From Daphnia pulex (lineage: Eukaryota; Arthropoda; Branchiopoda; Diplostraca; Daphniidae): a DNA stretch of 64,000 nt. Positions 22,286-34,018 of this stretch are shown here, piece after piece. How positions within the stretch are numbered: the stretch's first letter is position 1; each line of letters opens with the position of its first letter. The stretch spans positions 9,089,482 to 9,153,481 of the forward strand of contig NC_060028.1 in assembly GCF_021134715.1 (NCBI RefSeq). The letters are read 5' to 3'. The notes below the pieces were generated by a model. The model was not told where the DNA came from, ran no database searches, and saw only the letters and a list, made by a program, of their open reading frames with translations. A program made the position numbers and the translations under genes.

Positions 22286-23706
22286 ATGCAAAACGTAATT
22301 AATACAGTGAAAGGTACAGCCCTTGGAGTCGCGGAATATCTAACACCTGTTCTCAAGGTAGAACGACGAATGAACGTCGGCCTAATAAATTAAACGATTA
22401 TTATTTTTTTTATTTGATTTTGAAAGAAACTAATTGTATTCATTATACAGGATTCAAAATTTAAAGAAACTGGAGTTTTGACACCAGAAGAGTTTGTGAA
22501 GGCTGGTGATCATCTGGTTCATCATTGCCCTACATGGCAATGGTCAACTGGCGATGAATCTAAAATTAAACCTTATCTTCCAAAAAACAAACAATTTTTG
22601 CTCACAAGGAATGTCCCCTGCTATAAACGATGCAAACAGGTTAACACAAATTAACAATTAGAATAATATCTTATAGCTAATTTTATTTGTTTTTTAAATT
22701 TCAGTTGGAATATACAGAGCAGGAAAAAATAGTCCAACCAGAGGATGGGGAAGGTGGTTGGGTCGATACACATCCCACCAATGATAATTTAACTGAGGGC
22801 TCAGGAACAGCAGAAATGTCAAATGATGAGAAGGTATTACAAATAGCACATTTTTGTTTGTGAATCAGTAAAATGTCTATATATTTCAAATCCATTTATA
22901 GAGTGATTCTGATGAAGCAGAGGACATGAAAAATAACTTGGGAAATGCTATGAGTGAACTTGTGCTTGGTGATGATGACGACGACGGTGAAGCAGCCGTA
23001 ATGGAAGATAGTGATCTAGAGGATGAAGAAGACGAAGTTAGTATATTAGATGTTTCGACTATTCAAAGGAATTTAAAATTTTATTTGTCGTTTGTAGGCA
23101 GAAGTCAAACCAATCTCTGATCGTGAACATGTAGCACTTAAAACGAGTGAATCGGGTGGGGAGATCATCCAAACAAGAACTTATGATTTAAACATTACCT
23201 ATGATAAATATTATCAAACGCCTCGCTTATGGGTTTCTGGTCACGATGAGGTAATACTATCACAAATACGTGTTTCCCGTAATCACCAAAAATAATTCTT
23301 TTGACTGCTCTTTATTTTTATTTTAAATTCTGTTCACTTAATTTTCCAGAACCGCCATCCTTTATCAGTAGACCAAATGTACGAGGATGTCAGTCAGGAT
23401 CATGCTAAAAGGACCGTGACTATGGAGAGTCACCCTCACATACCGGGCCCACCAATGGCTTCCGTTCATCCGTGCAGGTAATAGGTCACGCAAAAATGCA
23501 ATCCAATCCTGTTGACTCATAGAAATAAAACTAATATTCTTTGTCTATTCGAAAGGCACGCTGAAGTGATGAAGTTCTTTATCCAGACTGTGACAGAGGG
23601 TGGAAGAGAATTGGGTGTTCACATGTATTTGATCATTTTTTTGAAGTTTGTTCAAGCTGTCATCCCCACAATTGAGTATGACTACACACAAAACTTCACC
23701 ATGTAA
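22286..23706 (+). CDS. Atg3: Autophagy E2-like enzyme ATG3
   Basis: Seven exons: 22286-22357, 22451-22639, 22705-22833, 22902-23036, 23098-23250, 23350-23477 and 23556-23706, in frame, 318 residues (human 314). ATG3 transfers ATG8/LC3 from ATG7 to phosphatidylethanolamine on the growing autophagosome membrane. The start [19 protein letters not shown] is the conserved amphipathic helix that senses membrane curvature. The E2 core contains [17 protein letters not shown] and, later, [11 protein letters not shown]. The catalytic cysteine is Cys268 in [13 protein letters not shown]. The C-terminus ends in the family sequence [19 protein letters not shown]. The acidic insert typical of the flexible E1-binding region is present ([17 protein letters not shown]). 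The catalytic codon lies at the very end of exon 6. Confidence 0.97.
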
Positions 23707-24282
23707 TGAAATATGGAGGATCTTTAAGCCAATTATTTTTTTTAAATCGTCCTCTTAAAGAGACTTCTCATATGTTTACCCATGATGGATAGGATATTGT
23801 TTTTAGGTCGAAATACACTTTGTATTTGCAATTCCTGAACATCACGTCAAATTATCACGTGAATGCGCAACAATTGCGCATTTTCAACGCAAATTTTCCG
23901 GCGACAATCCCCTAACTAAAACCATATTATTTTACAGGACCACAGGACAATCTTTGTCATGTAATGTACTCTTCCCGGTAGTATTGGCGCAGCGTAGCTG
24001 TATGTTAAGAAGAGTGTTCATATTCGCGCAATAAGGATTATTGTGTTAATTTGGAGATAGATAGAGAGAATGCAAGGAAAAAGAATTACCAAAAAGCCCC
24101 GCCCAGGAACACATGCAGTTTAATGGTTGGTATGGCAACTGTGTATTGCAGCAGAAGACTCTCGGAATCGAATCGAGGATTTTCCGATTTTGTTGACAAT
24201 TCTTACTGTGCCCGTGCCGGCCTTGTGGCCAGAATTTAATATAGACTAATCAATAGTTATTCAAATAAGATACAAGAGAAAA
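23707..24282. promoter_or_regulatory. ATG3 3' region and mRpL46 promoter region
   Basis: 576 bp between ATG3 and mRpL46. It holds a TCACGTGA E-box at about 23,855-23,862. Overlapping its last base is a perfect inverted repeat (AATGCGCAA, 3-nt spacer, TTGCGCATT; 23862-23882). Further GCGCA motifs occur near 23,988 and 24,026. These resemble NRF-1/EWG half-sites (TGCGCA), which are common near nuclear genes for mitochondrial proteins. No TATA box was evident. Assignment to the mRpL46 promoter is inferred from position. Confidence 0.45.
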
Positions 24283-25318
24283 ATGTTTTGCTTTCGATCT
24301 CATGCTTTAGGTAGCCTATCACTAGTTAAGAATGGTTTTTCAATTAACAAAGTCTATCAAAATCCAAAAGGTAAAAAGCTTAAAATCATTCATTTTTTAA
24401 CGCTTTTTGATGGATAAAATAAATTTTATGTTCGTAGTTTTCTTGAGAATGTCGAGTGCTTCTACATCCAGTTCTTCACCCCAAAAATGGGAACTTCTTG
24501 GTGCAATTTGTCTGGAAAGAACACCAATCATTGTGCCTCCCATGACCGAAATTGAACAACAAATTAGTGAAATGATTGAGAAGTTTGATAATATGAGAAG
24601 CCTCAAATCAAATCATGAACTAAGACATGAAGAAGACAAGTAATAATTTCAAATACCATCAAAGATTTTAATTTTAATATGAATAATTTCTTAATTGTAG
24701 GAAGCTACAAAAAATGGCTGCAGATGGAACTCAAGATGAAAGTAACCCAGATGCAGCAACAAGGCAAACAGCTCAAGACTTTGAAGATGCTTGCAATGAA
24801 GAATTTCAAAAATTTAAGCCTGCCCCAAGGACTACAGGTAATAATATAAATAATAAAGTTGACTAACAAGTAATTCATTGACCTACTGTAAACTAGCTGA
24901 AGATTTGAGTGGAGACCAGAAGTCCACCAATCGAAAGCTGGATAAGCATTTGCTTTTTGTTGTGCAAGAAAAAGACAAGAAAGTTTGGAAGCTTCCGGAA
25001 AGTAGGTGGAGGGAAGGGGAGACCTTACGTGAGACCGCAGAACGTGCACTTAGAGAATACGTGAAAACTCCTGATACGTCAGTGCGAGTATTGGGCAATG
25101 CTCCGTGGGGAGTACATACTATCAAATATCCGTCGTCAGTTCGCCAAAAGCTTGGTTTTACCGGTTCAAAAGTTTTCTTCTTCAAAGCCCAATTGCTTTC
25201 TTCTTGCACTACTTGTTCAGACATAGAGTATAATTGGTTGGGCAGAGAAGAGCTTACAAACAGTCTCGAGCCCGAATACTTACGTAGCGTAAGAAAATTT
25301 CTCATCGATGAAGATTAA
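24283..25318 (+). CDS. mRpL46: Mitochondrial large-subunit ribosomal protein mL46
   Basis: Four exons: 24283-24370, 24438-24639, 24701-24837 and 24897-25318, in frame, 282 residues (human MRPL46 is 279). The basic, Ser-rich N-terminus (MFCFRSHALGSLSLVKNGFS) fits a mitochondrial targeting sequence. The family start of the mature part is KWELLGAICLERTPIIVPP. The C-terminal half is the degenerate Nudix-like fold of mL46: LDKHLLFVVQEKDKKVWKLP, ESRWREGETLRETAERAL in place of a Nudix box, LGNAPWGVHTIKYP and KVFFFKAQLL. Catalytic Nudix glutamates are not expected to act here, because the protein is structural in the mitoribosome. It follows ATG3 on the same strand and converges with drk. Confidence 0.93.
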
Positions 25319-26091
25319 TTCATTAAACATAGTATTTGTTTAGATGCATCTTTAAATACACAAATTTTTTTCCTCTTACACATTCTACTATTACGAAACA
25401 ATGAACGCAACAGGTAAGAGTTTTAAATCTGACGGAGAAGAAGACTAAAACATTGGTTTGCACATTATATTTTCATCAATCAAGATACTGTTCGATGTAC
25501 AAGTATAGCATGGTCTCAAGCTAGTTCATAAGAGTGAGAGTTATGAAGAGGTTATCGATATAGGTAGAAAATCGAAATTCACTTTAAAATGTCGACAAAA
25601 AAGGGAAAAGAGCCAATAAGATAAGAAGAAGCAACAGAAATGACGGGCAAACTTAATAGCCCAGTAATTGTTGTCGACGTTATGGATAAGTTAACTTATC
25701 TTTCCGCAATCAAAACCACACAAATTGCTCCAACATGACTATTCGACCAAAGCCACATCTAATGGCAATCCCGAAAGCTGTGTGCTTGAGGGGAAATACA
25801 GTCGAAAATCGAGGTTAGAACAACATAAACGGAAAAAAACTGAAAAGAAAGCAATTTTACAAACTGCTTTCAATGAGAAATGAGATGCAATCCTGTCAAT
25901 CCTAGCTGTTCATCACTTTTACTGTTTTGTTATCAAAGTTAGTAATGTGTTTAGGTTCGAAGTCGGCAAAAATAACTTGAGTCTTAAGAACGGACGCACC
26001 ACTTTAATACAAAAAGAAAAAAAAAATGAAGAAAAATTTATGAAGAAAAGAAAAGGAGCAAAAGAAAACGAACGAACAGTGCCTTCGCCTT
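25319..26091. other. Convergent 3' region between mRpL46 and drk
   Basis: 773 bp of A-rich sequence, presumably the two facing 3'UTRs. No further coding potential was recognised. Confidence 0.5.
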
Positions 26092-28147
<2,056 letters not shown>

Positions 28148-28934
28148 CTCGAAAATAACACGTTTTATGAAATCACAGATGATAAAGTATTTCTTGGCAA
28201 AACAAGCTTCAGAGAAGGAATTTCCTTTTCAAGGCTAGGCCGGATGTGCACCACGGCTACGTTTATCAAGTGAAACGGTTGTTGGCCAATCACCAAAATG
28301 TTTTGACTTCGTTCAAAGTCGAATTACACTTCTCGAAACTCAAAAACGAATAGCATTTCCCACAAATTGTTTGACAATATTGACTATCAACTGACGTATC
28401 CGTATCCACGATTGTTTGATTAACTATACACTGTTTTCGGGGCCCGACGAAAGCCAGACAGCCATAATTTTGGGAAACAACTTAGTTCTTGGCTTTGACG
28501 CACGAGCGTCACCAGTCCTTTTCTCCCAATGGAATTTTAAAGGTAAATGCTTGCGTGCCTGTAAACGTTTTTTATTTTTTCTAACTATTTTTTTTCCAAA
28601 TGACTGAAATTATTTAAAATATTATTTCAATTACAGGAATATACATTTTTTATAATACAACATAATAGATGAATATTTTAAGATTTTAAATATTTAAATT
28701 TCCGTCGAATTCTTTTGGAAAAAGCAATGTGGCAACGTTATCTGCCTCATTTGAATAAATGCAAATGGTTTTCAAAAGGAATCTCGACCCAGAGATTCAG
28801 ACCAGTCCGGACTTGAATTTAGAAAAGCAACGTGCAGTTCCTTTTGACTAATTTTATCGACCAAACCCTCTTACAATCTTATACAATTATTGTCAGATGA
28901 TTTTCTCTTATATTGCACTGTGATTATTACAAAA
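28148..28934. promoter_or_regulatory. Divergent intergenic region between drk and brambleberry
   Basis: 787 bp separates the drk start (minus) and the brambleberry start (plus). The side near drk has a short open frame (28,416-28,607) without resemblance to anything, probably 5' untranslated or chance. The side near 28,600-28,700 is A/T-rich. Both promoters presumably lie here. Confidence 0.45.
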
Positions 28935-31397
28935 ATGAAGATAACTTTATATTTAGTGGCCATAATTCTCCTAGGAACTGGTAGTCATTCTAGTTTAGTA
29001 GGTTGGATTTTAGGCAGAGACAGCTCCCCTTTTAACATTTTGAGTAGTGAAAAACAATTTGATAAGCTTATGGCTGTAGCAAAAGAAGATGATAAGATTG
29101 AAGTTTCTGAACCTGATGAGAGTGCTGTGCAAGCAAGGTCTGATATTCCATTTGAGCTGTCTGTAGCTGATGAAAAATTCATTGCCGATGCACAGAAATA
29201 TACTGACCTTAGTCTGAGCGAGCTGGATGTTTGCCAGCATAAAGTAAGTAAAGTACTTTGATGTTGATTCAAAGTACAATCTCACTGTTCATTAATATTA
29301 ATGAACTCGTTTATAGTTAATCCTTCAATTGAAGCAAGACTGCAATGATCTCTCAGAGGAAGATTTGTCTAAGTTGGGTGTGAATCTTTTAAACTGCCAA
29401 TCAAGATTGGAAGGGCGGAGAGTCTACCCATGCTCCTCTTCAATGGCAAGTTTTCTAATTAATGTATCACTTCAGCTAGTTGTAGCTAACCAGTTTATAT
29501 TTTTTAGACTTTAAGGGAATGTACTTCTGACATGGATTCCGACACCTGGAATGCCTACCATATTCTATCCAATAGAGCAAGATCAGTGTGCTACGGTGCC
29601 CGCCAACAACAGTTTAGAGCACTGACTCAAATGACAGTCAACAAACTCATGGCCAGTTCTAGTCAACAATTGGGATTCATTAGAGAGCTCAAGGTTGGTT
29701 TCTTTATTGATTTTCATCACAACTGTATTGTATCTTTTTTTTTCCTCACAGGCTGAGCAAGAGGAACTTGGATCTTTGGCTGCTGATACTTTAACTTCTT
29801 TGACCAAAGGTCAAGAAAAGTTGCTGGAACAACAAGACTTTCTGAAAGCTACCCAGCAGTTGGCTTCTCAACAGATAAGCAGCACAATGAGAGAAGTGTC
29901 AAGGTAATTTTTTATTGAATTCTACGAATTGATTACAAACTTACTAGATCTTCTTTGTTACCTAGGGAACGCGCGGCCGCTTTCGCAAGCCAACGCCAAC
30001 TCGCTTCCTTGAGTGATTCGTTGAAGGAAACTTTGAATCAAGCTGCTCAGGTAGCAATGGAACAAGAAAACGATCGGAAGATAGCACAGCAACATCTAAT
30101 GGACTCTTTATTGAACATCGAGGGACACGTTGGCGAAGTTTGGAATCAATTAGGTACGCCTTGAGTTATCTTGAATTATTAAGAATTGTAATCACGTGTT
30201 TTAATTTACAGAGGAAAGTGTTAGTAAATTGCTCAGTCAGCAAGATTACGCTGCTCACATGCAGTCGGAAACGATCGAGACTTTACAAAAACTAAACCAT
30301 ACATTCCAGTTTTTGCTGAGTGTGTCAGAAAACAGTCGTGATCAACTCAATTGGATTCAAAGCTTAGTGGTTAATACAGGTACGTTTTGCATGTAACAGT
30401 TTTGTTTAACAAAATACTGATTTAAATGCTAAACAGAGAAAAAGGTGGGAAAGTTGTCGACGTGGGTGCTTCACGTTTGCTACTTTCTATTGGGGATGCT
30501 GTTGTTAGGTAATTGTTAAAAATAAATTTTCATCTTATCAGTTGCTCTAGGATTTCTCCGCTTGTTTTTTTTTTTAGCTTTCGTGCAAGCCCCGGCCTAC
30601 ATGCGATGGATCTTTTTGTTCTTAGTTCCTATCAATTTAACAATGGATCTACAACAAGGTGTTTCCATGGATGCGCCAGCTCTCGTAGGCCTTCTTTTTG
30701 TGTTCTCTCTGGGTAATAAACCAAACTTCTATTTTTGAATTATTGTTGATGTCGTATTAACCGAGTGTTTGTATGGTCTAAAATAGGATATCGAGTATTT
30801 CTATTTCTGAAATCTCGATGTAGTTCTGGTTCAGCCTCAACGACCAAACAACAGGAAATCCAATATCGTTGTTCAACGCCAGATGCAAAAAGTTTTGGCT
30901 CCGTTTCAGACAAGTCTATTGAGGACCTGCTTAATGGCTGTACCTTAATCAACGACACCTTTGATGGAGATCGCACTCCCTTACCTTCTCCTTCATTTGA
31001 CAAGCTTTTGACACATCAAAAACATAAAAGCGTTCGGTCGATTTTACAAGACACCATGCAAGACGACGCCAGCTTCGCAAGCAATGTTCATCGCCGCAGT
31101 CCAAGGAGGGCACCGAGTTCAAATTCGTTCAGAGACCTTTCTCCAACTCGTTCGGTGGTTTCCAACGTTTCCCTCAGCCAATCGAGAAGGTAATTTCACG
31201 GTCGTTTGAATCCAGTTAGAATACAGGAAGAGCTTGTTAAATTTTTTGTTTTTATTTTACACGAAAGTGGTACTCCGCGACGACCGTCTACACCTCGTCG
31301 TAATTGCTCTGGCAAATGCTTGGATGGTTCCAGTTGCCGAAACGCTGCCACGAAAGATTCATTGTTTTGCTGGCAGCACGCAGAACAACACAAATGA
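28935..31397 (+). CDS. bmb: Brambleberry/Kar5-family nuclear-fusion protein
   Basis: Ten exons: 28935-29243, 29317-29445, 29508-29693, 29752-29903, 29966-30153, 30212-30379, 30437-30508, 30578-30712, 30787-31189 and 31268-31397, in frame, 623 residues. The start chosen is the ATG at 28935, which gives a signal peptide (MKITLYLVAIILLGTGSHSS). A Kar5-type cysteine-rich domain follows (CQHKL, KQDCNDLSEEDL, LLNCQSRLEGR, YPCSSSM, LRECTSDMDSDTW, RSVCYGARQQQFR). Residues about 205-375 are Gln/Glu/Leu-rich coiled coil. Two or three membrane helices lie at about 383-450. A Ser/Arg-rich tail ends in a Cys/His cluster (CSGKC, SSCRN, LFCWQH). Kar5, GEX1 and Brambleberry act at the nuclear envelope during nuclear or pronuclear fusion. 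Exon 2 appears to end at a GC donor (ATG|gcaagt). The family call rests on domain layout and cysteine pattern. Confidence 0.85.
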
Positions 31398-31992
31398 ATT
31401 GATACTACATCTTACCTTGGGTGATTTTTTTTTTCTCCTTAATTTTAACAAATTCAAAATGCTTTCAATTTCTTTTTGGATATGTGGGAAAATACACGAA
31501 TTTATTTCAAAAAATTTAATTGTAGATTTCAACAAGATCGTTTTAAAGCAGCAACAACAGAGGATGGTTCCAATCTGCGCTAGGACAAGGTAGGATTTTA
31601 TTTTATTTATTTTTTCGTGTGCATGCGATGTAAAGAAAACATCGTGTTCTGGTGTTGGCCATGGCACAAAAAAGTTTGATTGCGCCTTCCCCGATCAATG
31701 TTTTCGCCGTTTGAAAAGTTGGTCACGCCAAAGCTTGAAAATGTTTTCCCCACTTATCTGCGTTCCCGATCTTTACAGTTGCGTGATTTCAATTCCAATT
31801 CTCATGAACCGATGAGATGAAGGAACTTTTTTTTTTTACCATGAAATCCTGGCGAATGCGTGCGTCTTTTGCTTGATGTTGCGTAGGTCCCACTCAACGT
31901 TATTTCCGGTTTGCGTTTGTTCGATTGTTTTGGGTTTCCCATTGAAATGACGTACCCATTCCAACGCGTCGTCTAGGTAACATTTGCGTTGC
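31398..31992. other. Spacer between brambleberry and the GPCR gene
   Basis: 595 bp, T-rich, probably the two convergent 3'UTRs. No gene was recognised. Confidence 0.5.
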
Positions 31993-32028
31993 CTAGGCAG
32001 AATTTGCGTTGCCTAGGCAGAATTTGCG
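31982..32028. repeat. 20-bp tandem duplication at the GPCR stop codon
   Basis: The unit atttgcgttgcctaggcaga occurs twice, exactly, at 31982-32001 and 32002-32021. Seven bases of a third copy follow. It spans the last codons and the stop of the minus-strand GPCR. Confidence 0.95.
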
Positions 32029-33030
32029 CCTAATGGCTGATGAGAATTCCTTGCTACGACAGATGTACATGATAGGATTATAAATAGTATGGACGAGCAC
32101 CAACTCTCGAAAGTAGGGTATCATCCAAGTGACGGCCGTGCAGTCGTCATAGATTTGGCTGCAGAAGAAAGCTCCCAGTAAGACGATTAAAACAGGGGAA
32201 GAGATGATTCCGAGGGATGTGACGCCTTGAGCTAGCGTCCATGTGGCTTCTACTTCTAGCTTGCTTATGGTCTCACTGCCGATGTGCACAAAATACTCTG
32301 GCGAAGTCATTGAGGATACTTCATTGTTATTGAGTGGATTAAGCCGACTAGAGGAGAGGAATAAATCTGCTCTCGTGTGGTGGACCGCCTGACACCGCCC
32401 TTCTCTCTGTTGTAAGAAATACGTTTTGGTCTTCAAGAAAATTGCGATTTGTGTGACGACGCAGAGCAGAACGAGAGACATTAAAGTAAAAACGATTGTT
32501 TTTCCGTGTGGGTGGGGCTGCTGACAACTGATGGTTTTGAAGGTACCGTTTACAAAAAATGACGTTTTAAAGATGATTGTAAGAAGAAGAAGGCCCGTCA
32601 ATTGCCCCGTGACGATGAGTTTGATGGTAACATGATTCCTGTGCCAAATAGGGTAGGTGATTGCAACGAAGCGATCAATTGAACCCAACAAGAGGTTCAA
32701 TAGCAGTGTGGCGTAGGGGATACCGAGTAAGAAAGCGAATGTCCAGCAGGCCGTCTTGTTGCCGGGCAATATGTAGAAAACCAGAAGCTCATTGAAACTT
32801 ATCAGTTGAGCGAACAAATTTGAAAAGATGACGCCCAACCAAAATATATGACGTGGCTTGTGCAATCTTTTTTGTGCGATAATGACGACAGCAATCAACA
32901 GATTTAACGGTACACCGATTGAAACACAACAGACGATGGCCAACGGCAAGAATGCTAACATGGTAGTTGACTCTGTGTTGTTGGTTTCATTGCACAGAAG
33001 TGCACTGGATGGTACGAGAATGGACAACAT
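31993..33030 (-). CDS. Orphan class-A G-protein-coupled receptor, intronless
   Basis: A single open frame of 345 residues on the minus strand, from ATG at 33030 to TAG at 31993. The extracellular N-terminus has glycosylation sequons (CNETNNTES). Seven hydrophobic helices follow. TM1 starts near LAFLPLAIVCCVSIG. The TM3 end reads GSIDRFVAITYPIWHRN, with DRF in place of the class-A DRY. TM7 contains the NPxxY motif as NPIMY, followed by a short Cys-containing tail. Conserved extracellular cysteines occur in TACWTF (before TM3) and TISCQQPH (loop 2). Loop 3 is Ser/Asn-rich. The usual CWxP of TM6 is not evident. The ligand is unknown. Lack of introns in an intron-rich neighbourhood suggests retroposition or a tandemly expanding receptor family, both inferences. 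Confidence 0.85.
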   Translation of the reverse strand: MLSILVPSSALLCNETNNTESTTMLAFLPLAIVCCVSIGVPLNLLIAVVIIAQKRLHKPRHIFWLGVIFSNLFAQLISFNELLVFYILPGNKTACWTFAFLLGIPYATLLLNLLLGSIDRFVAITYPIWHRNHVTIKLIVTGQLTGLLLLTIIFKTSFFVNGTFKTISCQQPHPHGKTIVFTLMSLVLLCVVTQIAIFLKTKTYFLQQREGRCQAVHHTRADLFLSSSRLNPLNNNEVSSMTSPEYFVHIGSETISKLEVEATWTLAQGVTSLGIISSPVLIVLLGAFFCSQIYDDCTAVTWMIPYFRELVLVHTIYNPIMYICRSKEFSSAIRRKFCLGNANSA

Positions 33031-34018
33031 ACTTATTTAGATAGACCGATGATGACTGACAGTTACCATGTCTATTTTGACACGGATATATTTTTCCTCT
33101 TTTCCCCACTACAGATTTGTGGAGTGGTTTGCGATATTGAAGCGCTTGCGCAACCTTCGCGCATAAATACATAATTCATTTCTTTTGGGACAATTTCTCC
33201 TCAGATTTGGGAGGAACCAGCTAATGGTCAAAGTTTTTGTTGTCGCGCACTGTTTTCAATTTCGGTCAATCAATTTTTGATTAAGTCTAGTTTATTTTAT
33301 TGATCGCTCCTGTGTATCAATATTTTAACTAGCTGAGTTTACCTTACTATATTTTTTGCCTTACAATTGAATGTTTACGAAGAACGTAACAACTTGAATA
33401 TTTATCTTCATTGGTAACTCATTTAAAATTAAAACATTCTATATATTCATTTTTCCATCTTCAAATTCAATGATGGGAAATTGTGTATTACAACAAAACC
33501 CAAAACACACGCGCTTAAAAAAACAAACAAACAGACAAAATGGAGGAATACCCGATTTTTTTTTTTTAAAATCCCGTCTTCATATCAATGGACATCAGTG
33601 GAGAAATTCTTTTGAAAATAATACCCTGGCCGTTTATGGATGCATATGATCACGTTGAGTCGTTATATTGAATTCAAAATTGCCAGTATTCATTTTTTTT
33701 TTTCGGTACCACCGACAGACGAAAAAGTGTTTTTCAGGTTCAATAGCCAATTTCAATTTAGTTTTTGATTTGAGGAGCCCATTTAAAGTGAAATGGTATT
33801 GCAATTTTTCTCTTTTGATGACAGGATTGATTGCGGCCACGTGCCGTTTTATTCCCGCCATAATTTTAAACTACCGTATTACAAAAAAATCCATTATACT
33901 ATCCCGTGATAGATTGAAAGCACCAGACGACCAACCAGGAAAAGGGGGGCAAAAAAGAAAGTAAATTCAAAATTAAGTTTTTAAAAACAACCCAGCAGTT
34001 TTAAAATCAACTATCCAA
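33031..34018. other. Intergenic spacer between GPCR and chitinase
   Basis: 988 bp, A/T-rich with poly-T runs near 33,558-33,568 and 33,693-33,703. It should contain the GPCR promoter (right of 33,030) and the chitinase 3'UTR (left of 34,019). No gene was recognised. Confidence 0.5.
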
